Assembly (NCBI GenBank): GCA_021776635.1
Contig: JAJFFN010000014.1
Span: forward strand, 1 to 45,590
Direction of reading: 5' to 3'
Source: Robiginitomaculum sp.
GTDB lineage: Bacteria; Pseudomonadota; Alphaproteobacteria; Caulobacterales; Maricaulaceae
Length of the DNA: 45,590 nucleotides
Positions 7,222-15,290 of the stretch are shown here, one piece after another (position 1 is the stretch's first letter; each line of letters begins with the position of its first letter). Under the pieces are notes generated by a model. It did not search any database and was not told the origin of the DNA. It saw nothing but the letters and a program-made list of their open reading frames with translations. Made by a program: the position numbers and the translations under genes.

Positions 7222-9261
7222 GTGCAAGAAGAACATCATACCAAAGAGAGTACAAAGCCCATTGACCCTGCCGAAATCATACGGCCAATCATTCCCGTGC
7301 ATGTAAAACTTCAATCAATTTGGCAGCGGTTATTGGCGCACATAAAGCACCTGAAAAAACCTAAAAAGAAAAAATCTAAAAAACTTAAAAAGAAAAAACC
7401 AAAATGGTTGGTTTGGACGCTCTGGGTTTTAGGACTGCCAAGCGGGGCCGTCACATTATTCGTACTTGGTTGGTTTGGTTATGCGGCAATGGATATGCCA
7501 GACACGGCGCCTCTGTGGGCGCCAGACTCAACGCCGCAAATTGTTATTCTTGACCGTCATGGACGTGAGATTTTGCGCAAAGGGGGTGCCAAAGCCAAAC
7601 CCGTCGATTTAAATGCGCTCCCGGCAAGTCTGTCCAATGGGCTTATTGCAATCGAAGATAAGCGATTTTATAAACATCCTGGCTTTGACCCAATTGGATT
7701 GGCGCGTGCTGCCAAGGCGAATTATCAAGCGGGGCGAATAGTACAAGGCGGTTCAACGCTGACCCAGCAATTGGCCAAAAATGTTTTTCTGACACGCGAA
7801 CGAACTTTGAAACGCAAGACGCAAGAGATCATGTTTGCTGTATGGCTTGAGTTACGTATGAGCAAACAGGAAATTCTAGAAACATATTTATCCAGGGTAT
7901 ATTTTGGCGGCGGTACTATTGGCATTGAAAGTGGCGCACAGCGATTTTTCAATAAACCCGCCAAGGATTTAAATACAAGTGAGGCGGCACTCTTGGTCGG
8001 ACTTTTGCAAGCACCGGATAGGCTAAACCCGCTCAAAAACCGACGCCGCAGCTCCGAACGTACAGCCTTGGTGCTCTCGGCCATGCGCGCCCAAGGGTAT
8101 TTAAGCCAATTTGAGTGGGAACAGGCTATGAAAGCGCCTATTGAGATTGAACCATTGGCGGTCAATACAAATGGTGGTGCGGGTTATTTTACCGATTGGG
8201 TGCTCGCAACAATGGACAAAAATATCGGGCAGCCACATAGCGATATTACGATCCAAACCTCACTTGATCTTGAAATGCAAAAACGAGCAGAAACCGCAGT
8301 TCAAACTGGTCTTGATAACAAACGTAACGCTCAACAAGCGGCCTTGATGACTTTTGACGGTGACGGCGCTGTGCGGGCTATGGTCGGCGGGGTTGATTAC
8401 CGCCATTCAAGCTATAATCGTGCCTTAAGCGGTAATCGCCAGCCAGGATCCGCCTTTAAGCCATTCGTATATTTGGCCGCATTACAATCCGGGTTTTCGC
8501 CGTGGAAAATTTATGAAGACAAACCCATAGAGGTTGACGGCTGGAAACCCGGTAATTTTTCAAATGAGTATCTCGGCGAAATGTCTATGGAAAAAGCCTT
8601 GGCACTGTCCATCAATACTGTTGCAGTGCAAGTCAACGAAGCCATTGGACGGGACAAGGTGGTCGCGACTGCGACAAGCCTAGGTCTTGGCAATCTACAG
8701 CCCTATGCGTCATTGGCTCTCGGTGCACAGGAGATGTCGCTATACGACCTCACTGCGGCCTATGTGCCCTTTGCCAATTGGGGCTATAGCATTACCCCTC
8801 ATGCCATTGAAGCAATCTACAGTACAGACGGCGATGTGCTTTATAGCCACGCCGCACACGAGAAAAAGCAGGTTTTGGATACGCGGACACTCGGAGAAAT
8901 TAATGCCATGCTGCAAACGGTCGTGCGCAGTGGTACAGGTAAAGCGGCGCAGATATATGGACGCGATGTTGCCGGAAAAACCGGCACGACCAATGATTAT
9001 AGAGACGCCTGGTTTGTTGGCTATACGGCAGATTTCGTTACAGGTGTTTGGGTCGGCAATGATGACAACTCCAAAATGGCGAGGGTCACAGGCGGCACAA
9101 TTCCGGCCCGAATTTGGCAGGACTATATGAGCGTAGCATTGCAAGATGTACCCGAAGCAAATCTCCCTACGATCACCAGACCTGTGCTTTTTGCGAAAGA
9201 CCGCAAGCTGGAAATCCTACTGGCAGATTTGGAACGGGCTTTGCCGCCAATTTTACCGTAG
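7222..9261 (+). CDS. Bifunctional penicillin-binding protein (class A, PBP1-like)
   Basis: A 679-residue peptidoglycan synthase anchored in the inner membrane. A cytoplasmic tail with a dense lysine run (about 45-61) precedes one transmembrane helix (62-86). The glycosyltransferase (GT51) domain shows AIEDKRFYKHPG with Glu145 and GGSTLTQQLAKN (176-187). The transpeptidase domain has SAFK (Ser410, Lys413), SIN (463-465) and KTGTT (586-590). It polymerises and crosslinks cell-wall strands. It uses a GTG start; the ATG at 7209 is out of frame. A CtrA box upstream suggests cell-cycle-timed expression. The length is on the short side for PBP1a and closer to the smaller alphaproteobacterial paralogues. 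Confidence 0.93.
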   Translation: MQEEHHTKESTKPIDPAEIIRPIIPVHVKLQSIWQRLLAHIKHLKKPKKKKSKKLKKKKPKWLVWTLWVLGLPSGAVTLFVLGWFGYAAMDMPDTAPLWAPDSTPQIVILDRHGREILRKGGAKAKPVDLNALPASLSNGLIAIEDKRFYKHPGFDPIGLARAAKANYQAGRIVQGGSTLTQQLAKNVFLTRERTLKRKTQEIMFAVWLELRMSKQEILETYLSRVYFGGGTIGIESGAQRFFNKPAKDLNTSEAALLVGLLQAPDRLNPLKNRRRSSERTALVLSAMRAQGYLSQFEWEQAMKAPIEIEPLAVNTNGGAGYFTDWVLATMDKNIGQPHSDITIQTSLDLEMQKRAETAVQTGLDNKRNAQQAALMTFDGDGAVRAMVGGVDYRHSSYNRALSGNRQPGSAFKPFVYLAALQSGFSPWKIYEDKPIEVDGWKPGNFSNEYLGEMSMEKALALSINTVAVQVNEAIGRDKVVATATSLGLGNLQPYASLALGAQEMSLYDLTAAYVPFANWGYSITPHAIEAIYSTDGDVLYSHAAHEKKQVLDTRTLGEINAMLQTVVRSGTGKAAQIYGRDVAGKTGTTNDYRDAWFVGYTADFVTGVWVGNDDNSKMARVTGGTIPARIWQDYMSVALQDVPEANLPTITRPVLFAKDRKLEILLADLERALPPILP

Positions 9262-9391
9262 GTCTTGCTAAAATTTTTCTTCCCCTATTTATGGGGGCAG
9301 GCGTTATTATTTACACCAAATTTACCTTATCCCCTAACCGCGCATTACCCATTATCTGTTAGTCAGAAAGTAGGAAAATTGGGGGGGTTAC

Positions 9392-9823
9392 GTGCTTAAA
9401 AACTTGATAATTACATGTATTGTTTTCGCCGCCTTGCTTGGTGCGGGGGTTGGCTTTGCCAGTAAAGACGATGTGTTGTTGTCGCGCAGTATTTCGCATT
9501 ACCACGCCGCTATGGAAGTCAAAAACTATGACCGCGCCCATAAACTTGCCAATAAAATGGCGGTGGATGGTTATATTCCGGCGCGTACTTTTTTGGCGTG
9601 GCTTTATGAAAACGGCCTAGGCGTAGACCAAAACATGGACATAGCCGTAGAGCAATATCAATTAGCGGCTATGGGAAATGATGTGCCGGCTCAAGTTTAT
9701 TTAGCGGGCATGTATGCAAGCGGACACGGCATAGAAGTGAGCGAAAAACTGGCCAAACATTGGTACGCCAAAGCCGCTTTTAGCGGTCATGTCACACCCC
9801 AATTCAAACTGGCTTCGCGTTAA
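9392..9823 (+). CDS. Exported Sel1-repeat protein
   Basis: A 143-residue protein with a signal peptide (hydrophobic about 5-23) and two to three Sel1-like helical repeats: ARTFLAWLYENGLGVDQN at about 64-81, then AQVYLAGMYASGHGIEVS, then a partial third near the end. Such repeats mediate protein contacts in the periplasm. The start is GTG, preceded by a G-rich Shine-Dalgarno stretch at about 9381-9387. It stands alone, 130 bases after the penicillin-binding protein gene. Partner unknown. Confidence 0.75.
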   Translation: MLKNLIITCIVFAALLGAGVGFASKDDVLLSRSISHYHAAMEVKNYDRAHKLANKMAVDGYIPARTFLAWLYENGLGVDQNMDIAVEQYQLAAMGNDVPAQVYLAGMYASGHGIEVSEKLAKHWYAKAAFSGHVTPQFKLASR

Positions 9824-9851
9824 GGGTAAGCGCTCCTAACGGTCCCCAGCT

Positions 9852-10427
9852 TTATCTTTCTTTTCCGGGCACCCATTTTACGTCTGTGCGGCCTTGCATA
9901 TTACACCATCTTGCGGCAACGAACAGGTAATCAGATAGACGGTTTATGTATTTCAAGGCCAAAGGGTTTATCTGGGGGTTGACGCCTTCTTCTCTAGACA
10001 TGGCGACAACTTCGCGTTCGGCTCGCCTTGAAATTGCCCGCGCCATGTGGAGGTAAGCGGCAGGTTTAGACCCGCCCGGTAAAACGAACGTTTTAAGGGG
10101 GAGTATGTCGGCGTTCAGAGCATCAAGTTGGTTCTCTAGCCTGTCGATTTGTGATTGGACGATGCGCAAAGACTTGCTGTCATCATCAAGAGTCGGTGTT
10201 GATAAATCCGCACCCAAATCAAACAGGTCGTTTTGAATGCGAGCTAAACTGCGGTCTAGCTCGATATTATCCATATAAAGACGGGCAACACCAATGGCGG
10301 AATTGGTTTCGTCAACCTCGCCGTAAGCCCGTACCCGAAAGCAGTCTTTGTGAGTACGCGAACCGTCCGCCAAACCTGTAGAACCGTCATCACCTGTACG
10401 CGTATAGATTTTATTGAGCTTTACCAT
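9852..10427 (-). CDS. Cob(I)yrinic acid a,c-diamide/cobalamin adenosyltransferase, PduO type
   Basis: A 191-residue cytoplasmic enzyme that transfers the adenosyl group of ATP to cob(I)alamin to make coenzyme B12. The N-terminus KIYTRTGDDGSTGLADGSR holds the ATP-binding loop of PduO-type enzymes, followed by GEVDETNS, the helix with FVLPGGS near 112 and the late SRRAERE and NRLSDYLFVAARW signatures, in the usual order and length. It follows a HIG1 protein gene by 13 bases on the same strand, an arrangement I know from other alphaproteobacteria, and is probably cotranscribed with it. Confidence 0.92.
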   Translation of the reverse strand: MVKLNKIYTRTGDDGSTGLADGSRTHKDCFRVRAYGEVDETNSAIGVARLYMDNIELDRSLARIQNDLFDLGADLSTPTLDDDSKSLRIVQSQIDRLENQLDALNADILPLKTFVLPGGSKPAAYLHMARAISRRAEREVVAMSREEGVNPQINPLALKYINRLSDYLFVAARWCNMQGRTDVKWVPGKER

Positions 10428-10440
10428 GCTTTATGTACCC

Positions 10441-10647
10441 TTATGCCCCTGTAGATTTTGATCGCAAATAGAACATCAAAATTAAAGCAATTACAGCAAC
10501 AAATTGTGCAGCCACTCGAACACGCATGAGTTTGTTTGATTTCAGCCGCACTTCAGTCCCCGTCTTGCGCATATTCAAAGCACCCAAAATAAGGACGGCA
10601 AATACGGTCAGCAGAGCGAGCACGATAATAATATCTAGAATGAGCAT
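10441..10647 (-). CDS. Twin-transmembrane HIG1-domain-like protein
   Basis: A 68-residue inner-membrane protein with two hydrophobic helices (about 3-25 and 46-63) separated by a basic loop ending SNKLMRVRVAAQF, the HIG1 (hypoxia-induced) signature found also in cytochrome-oxidase accessory proteins. It precedes the cobalamin adenosyltransferase and is probably the first gene of that two-gene operon. Its biochemical role in bacteria is uncertain; stabilising respiratory oxidases is one proposal for the family. Confidence 0.75.
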   Translation of the reverse strand: MLILDIIIVLALLTVFAVLILGALNMRKTGTEVRLKSNKLMRVRVAAQFVAVIALILMFYLRSKSTGA

Positions 10648-10679
10648 AGTACTTCCCTATTTGGAGCCTGTTTGGTGAA

Positions 10680-10708
10680 AGTATAATCGACATAAGCAGT
10701 ACAGTCTA
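10680..10708 (-). promoter_or_regulatory. Candidate promoter of the HIG1-adenosyltransferase operon
   Basis: On the leftward strand TAGACT (10708-10703) and TATACT (10685-10680) are 17 bp apart, about 32 bases before the HIG1 protein start. The -10 element matches the consensus at five of six positions and the -35 at four. Confidence 0.45.
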
Positions 10709-10737
10709 GAGGTCAAGCATCTATAGTATTGCTAGCT

Positions 10738-10795
10738 TTATTCACTCTTTGCGACGCCTTCGCGTCTTACTCGCTTTTAGCGACGCCTTCGCGTC
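10738..10795 (-). repeat. 29-bp tandem duplication at the end of the gamma-glutamyltransferase gene
   Basis: Two 29-base copies abut: 10767-10795, holding the gene's last codons and stop, and 10738-10766, just downstream. The first 16 bases of each, in reading direction, are identical (GACGCGAAGGCGTCGC) and can fold into a hairpin. The remaining 13 differ at four positions. Read in the ancestral frame both copies encode EGVAKSE and a stop, and the differences are synonymous. Confidence 0.85.
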
Positions 10796-12545
10796 GGGGA
10801 TCCGCGCCGCCTTCATAGCTACCATCCGCATTACGGCGGATAATGTGGATGCCGCTGATCTCGCCTTTGGAGCGGATAACTTTGTGACCTTTGGCTTCCA
10901 GTCCAGTAATGATAGCTGTATCCAGGCCGGCTTCTTCAAGACGGATTGAGCCATTGCGCGAAATGAAATTAGCGAGCTCAACCGCCTGTTGCGGGTTCAT
11001 GTCCCAATCGATCATGGCGATTATGGTTTTGGCCGTATAGGCAATAATAGACGAGCCGCCCGGCGAACCAGTGGCGAAAGCAAAACTCCCGTCTTTGTTA
11101 AACACGATATGCGGCGCCATAGAAGAGCGCGGACGTTTACGAGGTCCCGGACGGTTGGCAATCAAATTACCTTCAGCATCACGCGGTGCAGCAGAAAAAT
11201 CGGTGAGCTGATTGTTGAGCATAAAGCCGCCCGCCATACGTTCTGAACCAAATAGGCTTTCAACCGTTGTCGTCATAGAAACAACATTGCCCCATTTATC
11301 AACAATAGAAAAATGCGACGTGCCGGGTACATCCGGTGTCGCGTCTTTGCCGGGTTTATAATTGGCCGGGTTTCCTGCTTGTACGTCCTTTAGGCTCTTA
11401 TCCATGGATATTTTTGCGGCGCGTGATTTCAGGTAATCCTGACCAATCATTGCACGGGTCGGAACCTTGACAAAATCGGGATCGCCAACAAATAAATCGC
11501 GGTCTGCATAGGCCATCTCGCTGGCTTCTGCAAACACATGCCATCCTTGCAAGGTCGGCGCCCCTTTTTCCACATCAAAAAAGGCTTTCATGTCAAAATT
11601 AGCGAGCTGGCCCATAATGCTCTGCACGGCAACACCGCCCGACGACGGAGGCATAGCACCGCACAATATATAATCGCGGTAAGGTGAGCACAATGCCTCA
11701 GTTTTTTGTGGCTGGTAAGCGGCCAAATCGGCAAGGCTTAAAACGCCGGGACGTGGTTCTTCACGTACAGCTGCAACAATAGCTTCGGCAATGGAGCCTT
11801 CATTCAAGGCGCGCGGGTTCTTGGCCAAGGCACGCAAGGTTTCGGCGTATAATTTATTATCGCGAATATCACCAGCGACCAAAGGGGAGCCGTCTTCGTG
11901 AAAGAAGTATTCTCTTGCGGCCGGTTGGACTTTAAGGGCAAAACCACCTGCCAATTCCACAAGACTCGCCATACGCGGACTGACTTTAAAACCATTTTCA
12001 GCAAGTTTTATACCGGCGCTGAAATTATCAGCCCATGCCAATTTCCCGTAATCTTTGTGTGCCATACCCAACATAGCCATCACACCAGGTGCCCCAGTGG
12101 ACTTGCCGGAAATAATGTTTTCAAAACGGCCACGTGGTTTGCCGTCCTCACCTAAAAACAAAGTTTCGTCTATGGCCGCTGGTGCCGTCTCGCGGCCATT
12201 ATAGGCGCTGACTTTCCCTGTTGCGGCATCATAAAAAACCATAAATGCACCACCACCTACACCAGAGCTTTGTGGCTCAACCAAGCTAAGTACAGTTTGT
12301 ACGGCAATTGCCGCATCAACCGCAGACCCACCTGCGCGTAAAGCTTCGATACCGGCTTGGGCCGCATGGGGATTGGCTGCGACGACCATGCCTTTTTCAT
12401 GAGGGTCAGCGGCAGGTGCCATTTGAGCTGTGGCAACAGAGACTGGAATTTTATCGGGTGTCGATTTTTGGCATCCTGTAACTGCCAGAATTGCCAATGT
12501 TAAGCCGGTAAATATACTTGCTGTAAGAAATAAATTGCGTCTCAT
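10767..12545 (-). CDS. ggt: Gamma-glutamyltransferase lipoprotein
   Basis: A 592-residue self-processing Ntn-hydrolase that removes or transfers the gamma-glutamyl group of glutathione and related peptides in the periplasm. The N-terminus is a lipoprotein signal (VTGC, Cys25), unusual against the cleavable signal of the Escherichia coli enzyme. The substrate-binding arginine is in YNGRETAP (Arg118). The autocleavage nucleophile is Thr409 in VPGTSHFSIVD, where the second threonine of the common TTH motif is a serine. The ending RPGPRKRPRSSMAP then GSPGGSSI is also typical. It is divergent from the decarboxylase gene across 70 bases. Its last codons are duplicated just downstream. Confidence 0.93.
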   Translation of the reverse strand: MRRNLFLTASIFTGLTLAILAVTGCQKSTPDKIPVSVATAQMAPAADPHEKGMVVAANPHAAQAGIEALRAGGSAVDAAIAVQTVLSLVEPQSSGVGGGAFMVFYDAATGKVSAYNGRETAPAAIDETLFLGEDGKPRGRFENIISGKSTGAPGVMAMLGMAHKDYGKLAWADNFSAGIKLAENGFKVSPRMASLVELAGGFALKVQPAAREYFFHEDGSPLVAGDIRDNKLYAETLRALAKNPRALNEGSIAEAIVAAVREEPRPGVLSLADLAAYQPQKTEALCSPYRDYILCGAMPPSSGGVAVQSIMGQLANFDMKAFFDVEKGAPTLQGWHVFAEASEMAYADRDLFVGDPDFVKVPTRAMIGQDYLKSRAAKISMDKSLKDVQAGNPANYKPGKDATPDVPGTSHFSIVDKWGNVVSMTTTVESLFGSERMAGGFMLNNQLTDFSAAPRDAEGNLIANRPGPRKRPRSSMAPHIVFNKDGSFAFATGSPGGSSIIAYTAKTIIAMIDWDMNPQQAVELANFISRNGSIRLEEAGLDTAIITGLEAKGHKVIRSKGEISGIHIIRRNADGSYEGGADPRREGVAKSE

Positions 12546-12615
12546 TAAAAACTCTCCGATACTCTATACTAATTCCCACTATTGCACGGCAATAAATATT
12601 GTAAAGTTAAACCTA

Positions 12616-14106
12616 ATGTCTGACAGAAATGATAGAAATACCACAAATTCAACTTTGGCACAGCATGTATTGCATGCGTTAGAAACCTACCAAAATGAGA
12701 GCGAGCAGGGGCATATATCTACTCTTTTGCAGCAAGAGCCTGAATTCCTAAACCGTGAGATGGATTTGGCGAAATGGATAAGAGAGGGTGGATTAAACCT
12801 TGATAACTACGCGAAATTCCTGACACCCTATCTGGAGCATTCTCAACATATGCATCATCCGGGTTTTATTGGACACCAAGTTGCCGTCCCCCACGAAGGT
12901 TCGGCCATAGCCGATATGATACACGGGGTTATCAACAACCCTATGGCGGTCTACGAGATGGGCCCTACGGCCAGTGTTATCGAGCGGGTCGTGGTCAATT
13001 GGATGCTGGAAAAATGTGGCTGGTTTACGGGCGCGATAGATGATTTTTCGCCTAACCTTAAAAACGGTGCCAAAAACGGTGCCAAAAACGGAGCAGGCGT
13101 ACTGACCCATGGTGGTTCCCTTGCCAATTTGACGGCTTTACTGGCCGCCCGCGCCCATGCCGCGCCTGAAGCCTGGCAAAATGGTACGCCGGATAATCTG
13201 GCTATCATTGCCCCCGCCGCTACTCATTATTCTTTGGCCCGCGCCGTTTCTATCGCTGGGTTCGGGCAGAACGCAATCCGCTATGCGCCTGTAAGTGAAT
13301 TGGAAGTCCTGCGGCCTGAAAAGCTTGAGCAAACATTCTTGCAAGCACAAGGCGAAGGCCAAAAAGTATTTATGGTGTCGGTAAATGCCTGTACCACTGC
13401 TACTGGTCTTTACGACCCCATCGACGAAGTAGCGGAGTTTTGCAAACGGCATGATCTCTGGCTACATGTGGACGGTGCTCACGGCGCTTCGGCTTTGCTA
13501 TCCGACAAAGAACGCCATTTGATGAAGGGTATATCGCGTGCAGACAGTCTGACGTGGGATGCTCATAAAATGATGCGAACCTCAGCACTTTGCGCCGCCA
13601 TATTGTTCAAAGATCAAAAGGCAATGGCGGGAACTTTTCACCAAGACGCCAGTTATATCTTTTACAATACAGAAGAAGAGGGCGAAGATAAAATCGGTTT
13701 TGACGCCGGACTTTATGCCGTTGAATGCACCAAGTCTGCGCTCGGTGCAAAAATGTTTTGGGTGCTTGCAATGGAAGGCGAGAAAAGTATGGGCGATTTC
13801 ATAGAAAAACAATACGGGGATACCCGCGCATTTTACGAACTGATCAACGCCCAAGAAGATTTCACTTGTCCGTACAAACCTGAAGCCAATATCCTGTGCT
13901 TTAGATATGAAGGCATAGAGGGTAATGATACGCAGATGACCTTGCGCGAAAAGGTTTTGGCTCGCGGTGATTTTTACATCACAACGGCGGTTATCGGCGG
14001 CGTCAGGTATCTACGCCTAACTGTCATGAACCCACTGACAACTTTGGATACAATAGAAAAATTGCTAGCAGAAATTAGGCTTTGCGCGCGCGACGTGTCA
14101 GGGTAA
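12616..14106 (+). CDS. PLP-dependent group II decarboxylase (diaminobutyrate/glutamate decarboxylase-like)
   Basis: A 496-residue cytoplasmic enzyme of the group II amino-acid decarboxylase fold. The cofactor region contains HVDGAHGASA and the Schiff-base lysine in LTWDAHKMM; the early TPYLEHSQHMHHPGF and GGSLANLTALLAAR segments are also family features. Aromatic, glutamate and 2,4-diaminobutyrate decarboxylases share these, so substrate is undecided. A longer frame from 12430 overlaps the gamma-glutamyltransferase gene; the ATG at 12616 is preferred. Three copies of a 12-bp unit insert KNGA repeats into the protein near residue 150. The aminopeptidase gene starts ten bases after its stop and is probably cotranscribed. 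Confidence 0.82.
   Translation: MSDRNDRNTTNSTLAQHVLHALETYQNESEQGHISTLLQQEPEFLNREMDLAKWIREGGLNLDNYAKFLTPYLEHSQHMHHPGFIGHQVAVPHEGSAIADMIHGVINNPMAVYEMGPTASVIERVVVNWMLEKCGWFTGAIDDFSPNLKNGAKNGAKNGAGVLTHGGSLANLTALLAARAHAAPEAWQNGTPDNLAIIAPAATHYSLARAVSIAGFGQNAIRYAPVSELEVLRPEKLEQTFLQAQGEGQKVFMVSVNACTTATGLYDPIDEVAEFCKRHDLWLHVDGAHGASALLSDKERHLMKGISRADSLTWDAHKMMRTSALCAAILFKDQKAMAGTFHQDASYIFYNTEEEGEDKIGFDAGLYAVECTKSALGAKMFWVLAMEGEKSMGDFIEKQYGDTRAFYELINAQEDFTCPYKPEANILCFRYEGIEGNDTQMTLREKVLARGDFYITTAVIGGVRYLRLTVMNPLTTLDTIEKLLAEIRLCARDVSG
13060..13095 (+). repeat. Three in-frame 12-bp tandem units in the decarboxylase gene
   Basis: The unit AAAAACGGTGCC is repeated at 13060-13071, 13072-13083 and, with two changes, 13084-13095. 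It encodes KNGA three times in a loop between SPNL and GVLTHGGS. Slippage would change length by four residues without a frameshift. Confidence 0.85.
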
Positions 14107-14116
14107 GCTAAAGCAT

Positions 14117-15091
14117 ATGAAAAACCAACTCACAGATGTCGCCGGCATTAAAGTCGGACAAGCCCATGATACGAAGATATCTACGGGCGTTACGGTCATA
14201 TTGCCAGACTTACCCGTATTGTGCGCGGTTGATGTGCGCGGCGGCGGGCCGGGCACGCGCGAAACGGATGCGCTCTCGCAGGACGGGTCTGTGACCCATG
14301 CCCATGCAATTGTCTTGTCAGGCGGTTCGGTTTACGGACTGGATGCTGCCGGGGCAGTGACGGCGGAACTTGGCAATAAGCGCATTGGCTATGAGGTTGC
14401 ACCGACGCCTGTACCTGTGTCGCCGATTGTCCCTGCGGCTATTTTGTTTGATAATGCGAACGGCGGCGATAAATCCTGGGGGGAAACGCCGCCGTTTGCT
14501 GCGTTGGGTAAACAGGCTCTCAACAATGCAAATACGGATTTTGATCAAGGTAAAACGGGCGCAGGCTATGGTGCAACGGCGGGCATTTATTCCGGCGGGC
14601 TTGGTTCGGTTTCCGAACGGGTAGGGGACATCACCGTAAGCGCAATAATCGCCGCCAACCCAATTGGCTCTCCTTACATGCCCAAACCAAACGGAAATGG
14701 CGCAGATTGTTTCTGGGCTTGGGACTGTGAAGTTGAGGGTGAATATGGGGGGCGAAAACCACCTGCAGATTTCAAGTACAGCCCTGCAACGGACACCAAA
14801 TTGGAGTTTCTGCGCACACGTGGGGCTTCGACTGTGATCGGCGTTGTTGCTACGGATGCAAAGCTTACCCACGCAGAGCTTCGCCGCTTGGCTATCATGG
14901 CACAAGACGGCATTGCGATGGCTGTGCGCCCCGCCCACACACCTATGGATGGTGATACGCTTTTTGCCATAAGCACCGAAGCCGTCACCATAGATGAACC
15001 GCGCGTCGTTGCATTATCAAAGCTTGGCGCAGCGTCAGCAAGATGCGTAGCCCGCGCTCTCGCGCGAGGTGTTTATTTGGCCAGAGATTAA
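14117..15091 (+). CDS. P1-family (DmpA/NylC-like) N-terminal nucleophile aminopeptidase
   Basis: A 324-residue Ntn-hydrolase of MEROPS family S58/P1-like proteins, which cleave themselves and then act as aminopeptidases or on unusual amides. Signatures: LTDVAGIKVGQAHD at the start, VDVRGGGPGTRETD (39-51), SGGSVYGLDAAGAV (68-81) and ASTVIGVVATDAKLT (237-251). By comparison with NylC-type enzymes, self-cleavage would occur before Thr239, here preceded by serine rather than the asparagine I would expect. The gene follows the decarboxylase by ten bases. The natural substrate is unknown; it may be a small peptide or beta-amino-acid amide. Confidence 0.85.
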   Translation: MKNQLTDVAGIKVGQAHDTKISTGVTVILPDLPVLCAVDVRGGGPGTRETDALSQDGSVTHAHAIVLSGGSVYGLDAAGAVTAELGNKRIGYEVAPTPVPVSPIVPAAILFDNANGGDKSWGETPPFAALGKQALNNANTDFDQGKTGAGYGATAGIYSGGLGSVSERVGDITVSAIIAANPIGSPYMPKPNGNGADCFWAWDCEVEGEYGGRKPPADFKYSPATDTKLEFLRTRGASTVIGVVATDAKLTHAELRRLAIMAQDGIAMAVRPAHTPMDGDTLFAISTEAVTIDEPRVVALSKLGAASARCVARALARGVYLARD

Positions 15092-15205
15092 ACCTGCTTG
15101 AAGAGGACCTATCATTGGGACATGCAAAGATTTCACCTTTAGTACAAAAGGCACTTGCAATTGACACATAAATCGGGTTTAAGGCGCTTCTCGACTTTAC
15201 GGCAT

Positions 15206-15282
15206 GCACTGGTAGCTCAGTTGGATAGAGTACTTGACTACGAATCAAGGGGTCGGGGGTTCGAATCCTCCCCAGTGCGCCA
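15206..15282 (+). tRNA. tRNA-Arg (anticodon ACG)
   Basis: The acceptor arms GCACTGG (15206-15212) and CCAGTGC (15272-15278) pair perfectly, then discriminator G and encoded CCA (15280-15282). The anticodon stem CTTGA/TCAAG encloses CTACGAA with ACG at 15240-15242, and the T arm is GGGGG-TTCGAAT-CCTCC. Its A34 would be deaminated to inosine to read CGN codons. A TTGACA lies at 15161-15166, but no convincing -10 follows. Confidence 0.97.
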
Positions 15283-15290
15283 TTTTCATT

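Noticed and set aside
9276..9299. CCCC-N7-GGGG hairpin after the penicillin-binding protein gene as a terminator
   Set aside because: The stem is only four to five pairs and no T-run follows.
12430..12615. Upstream extension of the decarboxylase frame
   Set aside because: The extra residues overlap the divergent gamma-glutamyltransferase start and look unlike a group II decarboxylase N-terminus.
14318..14938. Long open frame (206 codons) on the minus strand inside the aminopeptidase gene
   Set aside because: It is antisense to a clear P1-family protein, has a biased Arg/Cys/His composition and no ribosome site, so it is a shadow frame.
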